From the NCBI GenBank assembly GCA_023436245.1, contig JAEZJZ010000110.1, positions 1 through 37,689 on the forward strand: DNA of 37,689 nt, in the 5' to 3' direction. Each line of letters begins with the position of its first letter. Position 1 is the first letter of the stretch. Both the position numbers and the translations under genes were made by a program. Source of the DNA: Bacillota bacterium. GTDB lineage: Bacteria > Bacillota > UBA994 > UBA5500. Positions 24,677 to 31,981 of this stretch are shown piece after piece. The notes beneath the pieces are model-generated. The model did not search any database and had not been told where the DNA came from. It saw only the letters and a program-made list of their open reading frames with translations.

Positions 24677-24679
24677 AAT
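24651..24679 (+). promoter_or_regulatory. possible promoter of hfq inside the end of miaA
   Basis: A -35 TTGCAG (24651-24656) and a -10 TAAAAT (24674-24679) with a 17-base spacer suggest that hfq can be transcribed apart from the mut operon. Confidence 0.45.
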
Positions 24680-24711
24680 GGTACTCAATTAGAGAGATGG
24701 GGGGACAAGTC

Positions 24712-24954
24712 TTGACCAAGACATCGATTAACCTACAAGACACTTTCCTCAACCAGATGCGTAAGGACAACATACCGGTGACGATTTTTCTGGTCAACGG
24801 CTACCAGTTGAAGGGTACTGTCAAGGGCTTTGACAACTTCACGCTGATCCTTGAGGCGGAAGGCAAGCAGCAGTTGGTGTATAAGCACGCCATCTCCACA
24901 GTTGCCCCGTTCCGTCCAGTGACCATCAATTTCACAGACGATCGCATTGAATAG
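24712..24954 (+). CDS. hfq: RNA chaperone Hfq
   Basis: The 80-residue product has the two Sm motifs: NLQDTFLNQMRKDNIPVTIFL with LVNGYQLKGTVKGFDNFT, and QQLVYKHAIST. It forms a ring hexamer that binds small RNAs and mRNAs. The TTG at 24712 is preferred over an ATG at 24697 because the run of Gs (24699-24704) then acts as ribosome-binding site, and the N-terminus (MTKTSINLQD) aligns with known Hfq lengths. The C-terminus is short, as in other Bacillota. A clear terminator follows. Confidence 0.95.
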   Translation: MTKTSINLQDTFLNQMRKDNIPVTIFLVNGYQLKGTVKGFDNFTLILEAEGKQQLVYKHAISTVAPFRPVTINFTDDRIE

Positions 24955-24959
24955 TAAAT

Positions 24960-24995
24960 GCACCGCTGGCTTTGAGCCGGCGGTGCGTTTTTCTG
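24960..24995 (+). terminator. terminator of hfq
   Basis: An 11-bp stem (24960-24970 with 24976-24986, one G-T pair) is followed by GTTTTTCT. Confidence 0.85.
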
Positions 24996-25010
24996 ATTAG
25001 GCGCAGGCAC

Positions 25011-25085
25011 GGGTCGAATGCATGCGACCCCTACGGGCGAGATGGAAATGCATGAACCATCGTAGGGGCGCCATGCGTGGCGCCC
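25011..25085. repeat. foldback REP/MITE-like element
   Basis: The left palindrome (GGGTCG...CGACCC, 25011-25030) is followed by CTACGG. The right palindrome (GGGCGCCA-TGCG-TGGCGCCC, 25066-25085) is preceded by CGTAGG. CCCCTACG and CGTAGGGG face each other, so the whole element can fold back. A related element with the same CCCCTACGG and AGATGG words lies at 37580. It has no coding capacity. Confidence 0.75.
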
Positions 25086-25153
25086 GCCTGCCTGCCGAGA
25101 GGCTATTGCGGCAGCCCCTCACAAAAGAACTGCGGTGCCCGTTCGGCATCAGG

Positions 25154-26479
25154 CTATGAGAACCGCGAAATGGCCAGCACGCCGCGCTCGGGATCCACCA
25201 CTTCCAACCTGCCAGCATGTGGCGCAACATACTTCTTCTCACCCATCCCCAACCAGACGCTCTGCCAGGCGAGCGTCTCGCCCTGCATCACGCTGTCGCC
25301 CGGTTGATGCAGCATCACGCCCGGGAACCCATGCTCATCCCGCTCCAGTTGAATGCACGTCCAACCACGAGCGCAGAGGTCATCCAAGCCTGGGTTCTTG
25401 CGCTCTTGGGACGAGACAGTCTGTGACCAGAGCAGAATGGGGCGGCGGAGCAGCAGTTCGTTCACCTGAGCCCGCATAGCCAACCGGGCCGGGGCGAGCA
25501 TGGCCAACGCAAAGGAACCTGCCACCACTAAAATCCCCACCCGATACACGGCTAAACTCTGCGTAACCAAGTCCGCAAACCGCGCGCCTACCCAGTTCAT
25601 AGCCAAGCCCGCCAGCAGGACCCCGACCACGGTGGAGGCGCCAAACTCCGCCCAGAACAGCAACCCCACTTCTCGCGGGCGAAGCCCCATCGCCTTGAGC
25701 ACCGCGATTTCGCTGCGACTGTCCAGGAAGACGAGCATGGCCAGAACACTGAAGCCGAGAGCGAGAAAGACCGCACCCAAGAACACGGCGGCATAGCCGC
25801 CGGAGTAGAGTGAGCCGACCAGGCTGCTGGCGTTCTGCGAAATGGTCACGCTGGTGGTCAGCTCTGCCTGCGGATTGAGGCTACTCCAGCGCTCAAGCTG
25901 CTTGTTCGCCTGTTCTGGATAGGCGAGCAGGGTGCTCGTGGGGTTGGCACCGACCCACTCCAGCGCCCAGGCGGCGTTGACCAGGATGGGGCTCAGGTAA
26001 CCGCCGTCCGGATAGTAGCCAGCGACCCGCGCTTGCACCCGGCGCCAGGCCTCGTCACTGAACTGCGCGAGCGTAATCACATCGCCTACCTCCTGCAGGA
26101 AGACCTGACCTCGCTTGCTCTCGGGCAGCAGCACATCTCCTGCTGCCGGTTCCCGCCAGGCCGCCAGCTGGCTGCTGGTCACCCCGGCCATTTCCACCTG
26201 ACCGCCAGGCGCAACTACGTCCCAGCAGTTCAGGTGCAACTGCAGGCGCGCGTCAGTGACCACTGGCGGCGTAACTCCAGGCACCACCCGCGCCAGCATT
26301 TCCGCCGGTATAGTGGGGTAGACCACCCGGCCGGTGAACTGTCCGGTCAATGAGACCAGATAGCCCTGCCAGATCAGCACTCCGGTGAGCACCACCGCCA
26401 CTAGCGGAGCAATCAAGAGATGTACGAAACGGAAGCGACGGAGACGTCTGGCCACCAGGAACAGCTCTGCCTTACTCAT
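25154..26479 (-). CDS. FtsX-type permease with a C-terminal barrel-sandwich-like extension
   Basis: The 441-residue product has an N-terminal membrane helix (about 22-42) after a basic stretch, then a large external domain. The FtsX permease block follows (LYSGGYAAVFLGAVFLALGF, KAMGLRPREVGLLF, and a last helix VGILVVAGSFALAMLAPA). After the final helix, about 85 residues remain, with GFPGVMLHQPGDSVMQGETLAW and PHAGRLEVV, the look of a lipoyl/biotinyl-type barrel-sandwich fold, which is unusual for FtsX permeases. The ATG at 26479 overlaps the stop of the upstream permease by eight bases. It is presumably the second half of an ABC-type exporter or lipoprotein-release machine, but no ATPase gene is adjacent. 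Confidence 0.78.
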   Translation of the reverse strand: MSKAELFLVARRLRRFRFVHLLIAPLVAVVLTGVLIWQGYLVSLTGQFTGRVVYPTIPAEMLARVVPGVTPPVVTDARLQLHLNCWDVVAPGGQVEMAGVTSSQLAAWREPAAGDVLLPESKRGQVFLQEVGDVITLAQFSDEAWRRVQARVAGYYPDGGYLSPILVNAAWALEWVGANPTSTLLAYPEQANKQLERWSSLNPQAELTTSVTISQNASSLVGSLYSGGYAAVFLGAVFLALGFSVLAMLVFLDSRSEIAVLKAMGLRPREVGLLFWAEFGASTVVGVLLAGLAMNWVGARFADLVTQSLAVYRVGILVVAGSFALAMLAPARLAMRAQVNELLLRRPILLWSQTVSSQERKNPGLDDLCARGWTCIQLERDEHGFPGVMLHQPGDSVMQGETLAWQSVWLGMGEKKYVAPHAGRLEVVDPERGVLAISRFS

Positions 26480-27941
26480 TGCGCAGCACCTCCATCGGCG
26501 ACAGCGTCGATAACCGCCAAACCGGGAAGAAGGCAAATAGCCAGGATGCCAAGAGCGCCGGCCCGAGCACCTGGCCGTATTCCAGCGCCATCAGGCGCAG
26601 GACTGCTAGCCAGCTCTGGCCGCCGCGCAACTCCATGATCGCCCCGAACAGCCGGATGCAGAGGAAGCCGGCGGTAACGCCAATGCCCGTCAGCGCAGTC
26701 ACCTCGCTCAGTCCGAGCGCCAAGATGTCCCGTCGTCGCGCACCCAAAGCTCGCAGCGTGCCGATTTCCTGATGCCGCGCGGCTGCGTTGGTCAGCATGT
26801 GACCACCGAGCAGGAACGCGGCGATCAGCAAGAAGAGCACTCCGAAGATGCGGTTGAAGGGGGCTGGAACGACCAAGCTCACCTGCTTGGTCACCGAATA
26901 GGCCGCTTCTGGAGCTCTCCGAAAGTACTCCATCTCTCCTGTGAGCAGCAGCCGATTCTCCGCATCCCGCATGTTCAGGAAGGTGAAGTCCGGAAAGGCC
27001 TGACCGAGACGCACAATCATCTCGTCCAGTTGCTGCGCATCTTCGAGCTTGAGCGCCAGATTTGCCACCGGCAGCTCAGCCGAGACTCCTGCCTGACGGA
27101 GCAGATCGCTCCAACGTGCGTTGTCCACCCAGGCCAGGTTGCCGCTAAACTGACCTACCTCGCTCCGGTAATTCGGAGCCTGATCCCAGATCTCTTCGCC
27201 AGGACCGTACCAGGCGACTGCGCGGGTAGGGAGCTGCAAATACTCGACCAGAGGCAACTGAACCAATTCGACCTCCGCAAAGTCGACGGAAGGGATGGGC
27301 GACACGCTGAGGCGAGGCAGCATGAGCTGCACCAACTCGCCAATCGGTTGGGGGCGAATCTCGGCCGTCAAGCGCGCGTGCCGGTTCAGCAAGAGGCCAG
27401 CCGGAGTGTCCTGGAGGTCGCCTAGGTACTCCCGGCAGGCGAACTGGCCGAGACGCTCGGTGGCCGGAGTCAGGCGCAGCGGGCAATCCGCCATCGCCCG
27501 CGTGCCCTGCGCATGCAACACCGCCGGCAACATCGGCGTCACGTTCACCGCCGCCACGCCAGGAAACTCGCCCAGTTGATCGACTGCCTCCATCGGGAAG
27601 AACTCGTCTGGTGTCTCGTCGGCCTGCGCCCAGAAGCCCTGCTCATACAGCTCAGGGTAGAGCCACTCCAGCCAGCTCATGCCGCTGGCCACCAGTCGCT
27701 GGAACCGGTACGCAGCTTCCCCGCTGACATCGGTCGTCTGTTGCCCCGCCCAGCGTAGCGGAGCGACCAGAATCTCACCCCCGGCGAACTGCCCCAAGAA
27801 TGGGGCAACCACCGGCGGCGTGATCTGCTGGTACGAGAGGGAATAGGTCAGGCTGATCGCCGCCAAAGCCAGCGTGACGATGACGAGCAGGCTACGGCCC
27901 AACTGCCGCCGCACATTCAGCACTCCCAACCTGATGAACAA
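26472..27941 (-). CDS. FtsX-type ABC permease
   Basis: The 489-residue product has one N-terminal helix (SLLVIVTLALAAISLTYSL), a large external MacB-like domain of about 300 residues, and three C-terminal helices. KEIGTLRALGARRRDI-type sequence (here HQEIGTLRALGARRRD) marks the ATPase-coupling loop and PMEVLRNE the end. The start chosen is TTG at 27941, six bases after GAGGTGGT; upstream in-frame codons have no ribosome-binding site and encode Arg/Trp-rich noise. It heads a two-gene operon with the permease that overlaps its stop. Such pairs usually form a heterodimer with a LolD/MacB-type ATPase encoded alongside; here that gene is missing from the window. Confidence 0.8.
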   Translation of the reverse strand: MFIRLGVLNVRRQLGRSLLVIVTLALAAISLTYSLSYQQITPPVVAPFLGQFAGGEILVAPLRWAGQQTTDVSGEAAYRFQRLVASGMSWLEWLYPELYEQGFWAQADETPDEFFPMEAVDQLGEFPGVAAVNVTPMLPAVLHAQGTRAMADCPLRLTPATERLGQFACREYLGDLQDTPAGLLLNRHARLTAEIRPQPIGELVQLMLPRLSVSPIPSVDFAEVELVQLPLVEYLQLPTRAVAWYGPGEEIWDQAPNYRSEVGQFSGNLAWVDNARWSDLLRQAGVSAELPVANLALKLEDAQQLDEMIVRLGQAFPDFTFLNMRDAENRLLLTGEMEYFRRAPEAAYSVTKQVSLVVPAPFNRIFGVLFLLIAAFLLGGHMLTNAAARHQEIGTLRALGARRRDILALGLSEVTALTGIGVTAGFLCIRLFGAIMELRGGQSWLAVLRLMALEYGQVLGPALLASWLFAFFPVWRLSTLSPMEVLRNE

Positions 27942-28239
27942 GCGACACCACCTCACTCTTCTGCATCTTCCATGCCATGGGCTCCGGAGCAAGCAAGGCG
28001 ACAACGGCTACGCGGCATCACCCTGTTTCCATTATTCTACTGCAAAATTCGGGAGGGGAAGTTTCTCGAAAGTGAACTGCGCAAGGTAATGCTCTCTGCC
28101 TCGACTTTTTGCTACTGGCGGCGACTATGTAGCACTATCGATCAGCAAAATCATTGGCGCCGTCGGAACCTTATCCACCGATGCTGCATAAGCACATATG
28201 AGAGGAGTTCTGTGTACGTACCATTAGGGAGGTGGACAC
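27942..28239. other. divergent intergenic region, permeases versus spoVK-like gene
   Basis: Nearly 300 bases hold no recognisable gene. A CATATGAGAGGAG stretch near 28195 might be part of a sporulation sigma promoter for the plus-strand gene, but I could not find a matching -35 element. Confidence 0.35.
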
Positions 28240-29241
28240 ATGCGGCCGGAGCATCCGGAGGAGCACGGGCAGTCACCCAGCAGCTATGATGAAGTGGTTG
28301 ATCTGCTCGAACAGGGCAGAATCAGCGTGGCGGAGGCCTTCAAGCTACTGCGAGACATCGAGGTGGGGGGACAAGCGATGGCAACGAGAAACATCTTACC
28401 GACACCGACCCAGTTTGACCAGTTGGCTACGCTGGATGAGATCATGGCCGAGCTGGAATCACTAATCGGTCTCAGCAAAGTGAAGAAACTGGTCAAGGAA
28501 CTGCAGGCATTCATCCAGATTCAGAGAGCGCGCGAAAGCCAGCATCTGGCCACCGAGCCGATGGTTTTACATATGGTGTTCAAGGGAAACCCCGGTACCG
28601 GCAAGACCACCGTGGCGAGATTGCTGGGACGCATCCTCAAGGAAATGGGCGTGCTGCCGAAGGGGCAGCTAACCGAAGTGGAGCGGGCTGACCTGGTGGG
28701 AGAGTACATCGGGCACACCGCACAGAAGACCCGCGAGCAGATTCGGCGGGCGCTAGGTGGCATTCTATTTATCGACGAAGCCTATTCGTTGGCGCGTGGG
28801 GGAGAGAAGGACTTCGGCAAAGAGGCAATCGACGCGATGGTCAAGGCGATGGAAGACTACAAGGATCAGTTGATCCTCATCCTGGCCGGCTACCGCAAGG
28901 AGATGGATACCTTCATCGAGACCAACCCCGGACTCCGTTCCCGTTTCCCGATCATCCTGGAGTTTGAGGACTACCGCATCGCGGAACTGCTGGCTATCGC
29001 GGAAGTGATGTTGCGCAAGAGGCAGTACAAACTCTCGCCCGAGGCCAAAGATAAGCTCTCGCGCCTGCTATTTGAGCACTACCAGTATGAGCCGGAGAAC
29101 TTCGGCAATGCTCGCCTGGTCAGGAACCTGATCGAGCGCGGCATCCGCAAGCAGGCAGTCCGTCTGGTGCAGGAGAGGAAACTGAGCCGCGAGCAGCTGA
29201 TGCTGATTCTGCCGGATGACATCATGGACGACGAGAGCTAG
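28240..29241 (+). CDS. spoVK: SpoVK-like AAA ATPase (CbxX/CfxQ family)
   Basis: The 333-residue protein has a short N-terminal helical module (about 16-40, VVDLLEQGRISVAEAFKLL, SHOCT-like). The CbxX/CfxQ AAA domain follows: GLSKVKKLVKEL, Walker A GNPGTGKT (116-123), Walker B ILFIDEA (165-171) and sensor region ILAGYRKEMD with NPGLRSRFP, the family arginine-finger area. In Bacillus, spoVK sits just after hfq and is needed late in sporulation; the same placement here (with the permease pair inserted) supports the name. AAA proteins of this family remodel partner proteins, but SpoVK's target is not known. GGGAGGTGGAC precedes the ATG. Confidence 0.85.
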   Translation: MRPEHPEEHGQSPSSYDEVVDLLEQGRISVAEAFKLLRDIEVGGQAMATRNILPTPTQFDQLATLDEIMAELESLIGLSKVKKLVKELQAFIQIQRARESQHLATEPMVLHMVFKGNPGTGKTTVARLLGRILKEMGVLPKGQLTEVERADLVGEYIGHTAQKTREQIRRALGGILFIDEAYSLARGGEKDFGKEAIDAMVKAMEDYKDQLILILAGYRKEMDTFIETNPGLRSRFPIILEFEDYRIAELLAIAEVMLRKRQYKLSPEAKDKLSRLLFEHYQYEPENFGNARLVRNLIERGIRKQAVRLVQERKLSREQLMLILPDDIMDDES

Positions 29242-29256
29242 CAGGGACGCGTATGG

Positions 29257-29284
29257 CCGGGCCGCCGATTTGGCCCGGTTTTCT
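29257..29284 (+). terminator. terminator of the spoVK-like gene
   Basis: Arms CCGGGCC (29257-29263) and GGCCCGG (29272-29278) are followed by TTTTCTT. Confidence 0.8.
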
Positions 29285-29402
29285 TGATCGAAGAGGGCGA
29301 TCTCTAGCTTACTGAAGTGAGCAATACGGGTGCTTCCGGGACTAGACAGCAGACAACTCTACGACATATGATCAGTCAAAGCGCACTAAGGAGTGAGTCT
29401 TT

Positions 29403-29900
29403 CTGCTATTTGATCCTAAGTTTCGGGAACAACCTCTCCGTTATCTGGCGCAGTGTTGCCTGGCCTTTGTTGCCATCTTGTCCGTGCTCAGCTTCCTCAA
29501 CCTGGCCAAGCAGACGACCATGGTCGCCAGCTTTGGCGCCAGCACCTTCATCGTTTTCGCCATGCCCAGTTCCTGGTCGGCTCAGCCGCGCGGGCTGGTG
29601 GGCGGCTATTTGGTCGGGTCATTGGTGGGAGGAGGGTTAAGCAGATTGCTGCGTTGGGCAGCTCTGCGCCACTACTTCCTAGACGGGACGCACGCTGTGG
29701 TGTTCGCAGCTCTATCGGTGGGGCTATGTATGCTGCTTATGGTCTTGACCAACACAGAGCATCCGCCTGCGGTGGGCATCGCGCTGGCTCTAGTCGTCAA
29801 CCCGTGGGACGCTTCCACTGTGCTCTTCCTCTTGCTGGTTGCTTCCATACTGGCGCTCTTCCACAGGCTCTGCCGATCCTGGTTAATCGATTTGCACTGA
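29403..29900 (+). CDS. HPP-family membrane protein with unusual start
   Basis: The protein shows the HPP-family core: four membrane helices, MVASFGASTFIVFAMP and the name-giving HPP in NTEHPPAVGIAL. The first standard start codon in frame is TTG at 29478 (140 residues), but this lies in the middle of the first helix. The frame stays open upstream to a TGA at 29394, and the extra residues LLFDPKFREQPLRYLAQCCL look like the normal cytoplasmic N-terminus plus first helix. AAGGAG (29388-29393) lies nine bases before CTG 29403, so a CTG start giving about 165 residues is proposed; a recent mutation of a start codon is the alternative. The family function is not firmly known; some members are nitrite transporters. 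It stands alone after a terminator. Confidence 0.65.
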   Translation: MLFDPKFREQPLRYLAQCCLAFVAILSVLSFLNLAKQTTMVASFGASTFIVFAMPSSWSAQPRGLVGGYLVGSLVGGGLSRLLRWAALRHYFLDGTHAVVFAALSVGLCMLLMVLTNTEHPPAVGIALALVVNPWDASTVLFLLLVASILALFHRLCRSWLIDLH

Positions 29901-30028
29901 ACCGCAATGGCTGCTCTGTCAGGAAGATGGATGATTCGCATTTCACTCTGGCGCCTGCGATCTCCGCTACTCTTGGTCAATCGTCCGTTGCGCTTCTGTT
30001 AGCCCGAGTCCCCGGGGATTCATCCGCC

Positions 30029-30057
30029 TTGATTTGTTAGTTTAGAGGGTCTATAAT
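30029..30057 (+). promoter_or_regulatory. promoter of the ABC-F gene
   Basis: A -35 TTGATT (30029-30034) and a consensus -10 TATAAT (30052-30057) with a 17-base spacer place the transcript start near 30064. This leaves a long leader of about 250 bases before the ABC-F start codon. Confidence 0.7.
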
Positions 30058-30063
30058 GGAGAA

Positions 30064-30312
30064 CGAATCTGAATGAAAGGGTAAGGTATCCTGACGGTGC
30101 GCAAGTAATTCTATGAAGAACCAACAACCGAATGCTAGTTCGAGTTTTGCGTTCCAGGTAGGATTACTATGTCCATTTGGCATATCGCCGTCAGGGTAAC
30201 AAGCAGAAGAGAGTTTCTCCGCTCATTTGATGCGGGGAGTGTCTTTTCGTTTCCTGCGACTGCCCCTGTATATTGGACTGATCCTCCCTGGGACATAAGG
30301 GGAGGTTTTCTT
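30064..30312 (+). promoter_or_regulatory. attenuator leader of the ABC-F gene
   Basis: Four segments can pair in two exclusive ways. Segment 1 (CTCCGC, 30217-30222) pairs with 2 (GCGGGGAG, 30232-30239), and 3 (CCTCCC, 30283-30288) pairs with 4 (GGGAGG, 30300-30305). Alternatively GGGAG of segment 2 pairs with CTCCC of segment 3. The 3:4 hairpin is followed by TTTTCTTGT, so it looks like an intrinsic terminator, and its 3' arm is the Shine-Dalgarno sequence of the ABC-F gene. A leader reading frame starts at ATG 30169 with AGGTAGGA before it (MSIWHIAVRV...), just ahead of segment 1. Another short frame (30113-30199, 28 codons) lacks a ribosome-binding site. Confidence 0.6.
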
Positions 30313-31923
30313 GTGTTGTTACTAGAAGCGTCAGCGATTAAGAAGTCCTATGGAGAGCGGCGGGTCCTGGACCTGCTGAGCTTCAAGCTGTATCGGGGAG
30401 AGCGCGTCGGCATCGTTGGCCTAAACGGGGCGGGCAAGACTACACTCCTGAACATTCTGGCCGGTGACACTGAGCCAGATGAAGGTCGCGTTAAGCGCTA
30501 TGTTCAGCATAGCTGCATCAAGCAACTGGACGAGTCTGAGCAACGAGAGAGCGATCGGACAGTGAGCACTTTGAGCGGAGGCGAGCGGACAAGGCAGAAG
30601 ATCACACAGGCGCTTCGGGCCAACGCGGAGATCTTGTTCGCCGATGAGCCAACCGCCAACCTGGACCTCCAAGGCGTCGCTCGGCTGGAGCAACAACTGC
30701 TGGCATTCTCGGGAGCATTGATGATCATCTCTCACGATCGTGAACTGCTGGATCATGTCTGCACCAGGATTCTAGAGGTGGAGGATGGGGGTGTGACCGA
30801 GTTCAGCGGCAACTACACCAGCTACCAGCAGCAGAAGGAGGCGCGGGCACAACGGCAGCAGATCGAATATGACCAGTACAGCAAGGAGAGGAAACGCCTG
30901 CTGGCAGCGATCCGCGAGCGAGAGGGAGCAGCGGATTCCGTGCGCAAAGCGCCAACCCGCATGGGGAACTCCGAGGCCCGGCTGCACCGCAGGGAAGCCG
31001 GCCAAGCCAAGCAGAAGCTTGCGGGAGCCGCCAAGGCCATGGCCAGCAGAATCGAGCTGCTGGAGCAAAAGGAGCGACCGTTTGAGCGGGATTCGGTTCG
31101 TTTCGACATCAGATCTGACCAGCGTCTGGAGGCGCGGGTGGCCATCAGGACGAAAGGAATCACCAAGTCGTTCGGACAGAAAGTGATCTTTCAGAACGCC
31201 GGTTTCACCCTCTTTAGCGGGGCCAAGGCGGCGCTGATTGGACCGAATGGCAGTGGCAAGACCACGCTGTTGCAGATGATACTGGCAGGTGACCGCGGAG
31301 TCGAAACGGCCCGGGGCGCCAGGCTCGGCTATCTCAGCCAGGGTCTGGAGGAGCTGAACTCCCAGCAGACCGTCTGGGAGAACGTGATGGAGAACAGCAT
31401 CTGTTCTCCTCAGGAAGTGCGGACTATTCTCGGTCGCCTGCTCTTTCGGGGCGACGATGTCCACAAACCAGTGGGCGTGTTGAGCGGTGGCGAGAGGGTG
31501 AAGACAGCCTTTGCCCGCATGGTTACCGGCGAGTGCAACTTGCTGGTGCTGGACGAGCCCACGAACTTCCTGGACATCGAGTCCATGGAGGCTCTAGAGG
31601 ACATCCTGATCGAGTATCCCGGAACGGTGCTGTTCGTCTCCCATGATCGGCGCTTCATTTCGCGCGTGGCCAACTGCATTCTGCAGATTGCAGACGGTAG
31701 GATCGCTCAGTTCGATGGCAGCTATGAGCAGTTCCTGCTGCACAAGGAGGCTCGCAACCAAAGCACGGCGGGAGCTGAACAGATCATGCAGCTGGAGAAT
31801 CGGTTGAGCGCCGTTGTCGGCAAGCTCAGCCTCGCACCTCAGGGCAATGCCTACGAGACCCTGGATCAGGAGTACAAGCAGATTCTGCGGGAACTGAAAG
31901 AACTGCGGCAGAGTGGCCGCTAG
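30313..31923 (+). CDS. antibiotic-resistance type ABC-F ribosome protection protein (Vga/VmlR-like)
   Basis: From the GTG at 30313 the protein has 536 residues and no membrane segments. It carries two ATPase halves: Walker A GLNGAGKT (36-43), signature LSGGERTRQK and DEPTANLD; then GPNGSGKT, LSGGERVK and DEPTNFLD. The linker between them (KAPTRMGNSEARLHRREAGQAKQKL) closely resembles that of VmlR/Vga/Lsa-type proteins, which enter the ribosomal E site and dislodge lincosamides, streptogramins or pleuromutilins. The start is set by GGGGAGG seven bases upstream and because homologues begin at this LLEASAIKKSYG. The in-frame ATG at 30169 would add 48 unrelated residues and is better seen as leader. 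Drug specificity cannot be assigned. Confidence 0.85.
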   Translation: MLLLEASAIKKSYGERRVLDLLSFKLYRGERVGIVGLNGAGKTTLLNILAGDTEPDEGRVKRYVQHSCIKQLDESEQRESDRTVSTLSGGERTRQKITQALRANAEILFADEPTANLDLQGVARLEQQLLAFSGALMIISHDRELLDHVCTRILEVEDGGVTEFSGNYTSYQQQKEARAQRQQIEYDQYSKERKRLLAAIREREGAADSVRKAPTRMGNSEARLHRREAGQAKQKLAGAAKAMASRIELLEQKERPFERDSVRFDIRSDQRLEARVAIRTKGITKSFGQKVIFQNAGFTLFSGAKAALIGPNGSGKTTLLQMILAGDRGVETARGARLGYLSQGLEELNSQQTVWENVMENSICSPQEVRTILGRLLFRGDDVHKPVGVLSGGERVKTAFARMVTGECNLLVLDEPTNFLDIESMEALEDILIEYPGTVLFVSHDRRFISRVANCILQIADGRIAQFDGSYEQFLLHKEARNQSTAGAEQIMQLENRLSAVVGKLSLAPQGNAYETLDQEYKQILRELKELRQSGR

Positions 31924-31933
31924 CAGACAAGAA

Positions 31934-31972
31934 GCGAGGCACTTCCTTGGTGGGAGTGCCTCGCGCTCTCTT
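31934..31972. terminator. bidirectional terminator between the ABC-F and MFS genes
   Basis: A 13-bp stem (31934-31946 with 31952-31964, one T-G pair) lies between convergent stops, followed by GCTCTCTTCT. Confidence 0.75.
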
Positions 31973-31981
31973 CTAGCCGTG

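Noticed and set aside
30113..30199. 28-codon leader peptide starting MKNQQPN
   Set aside because: There is no ribosome-binding site before its ATG; the frame starting at 30169 has one and is the better leader candidate.
30169..30312. N-terminal extension of the ABC-F protein
   Set aside because: The 48 residues do not resemble any ABC-F N-terminus, and a better start with Shine-Dalgarno lies at 30313; kept only as a possible leader frame.
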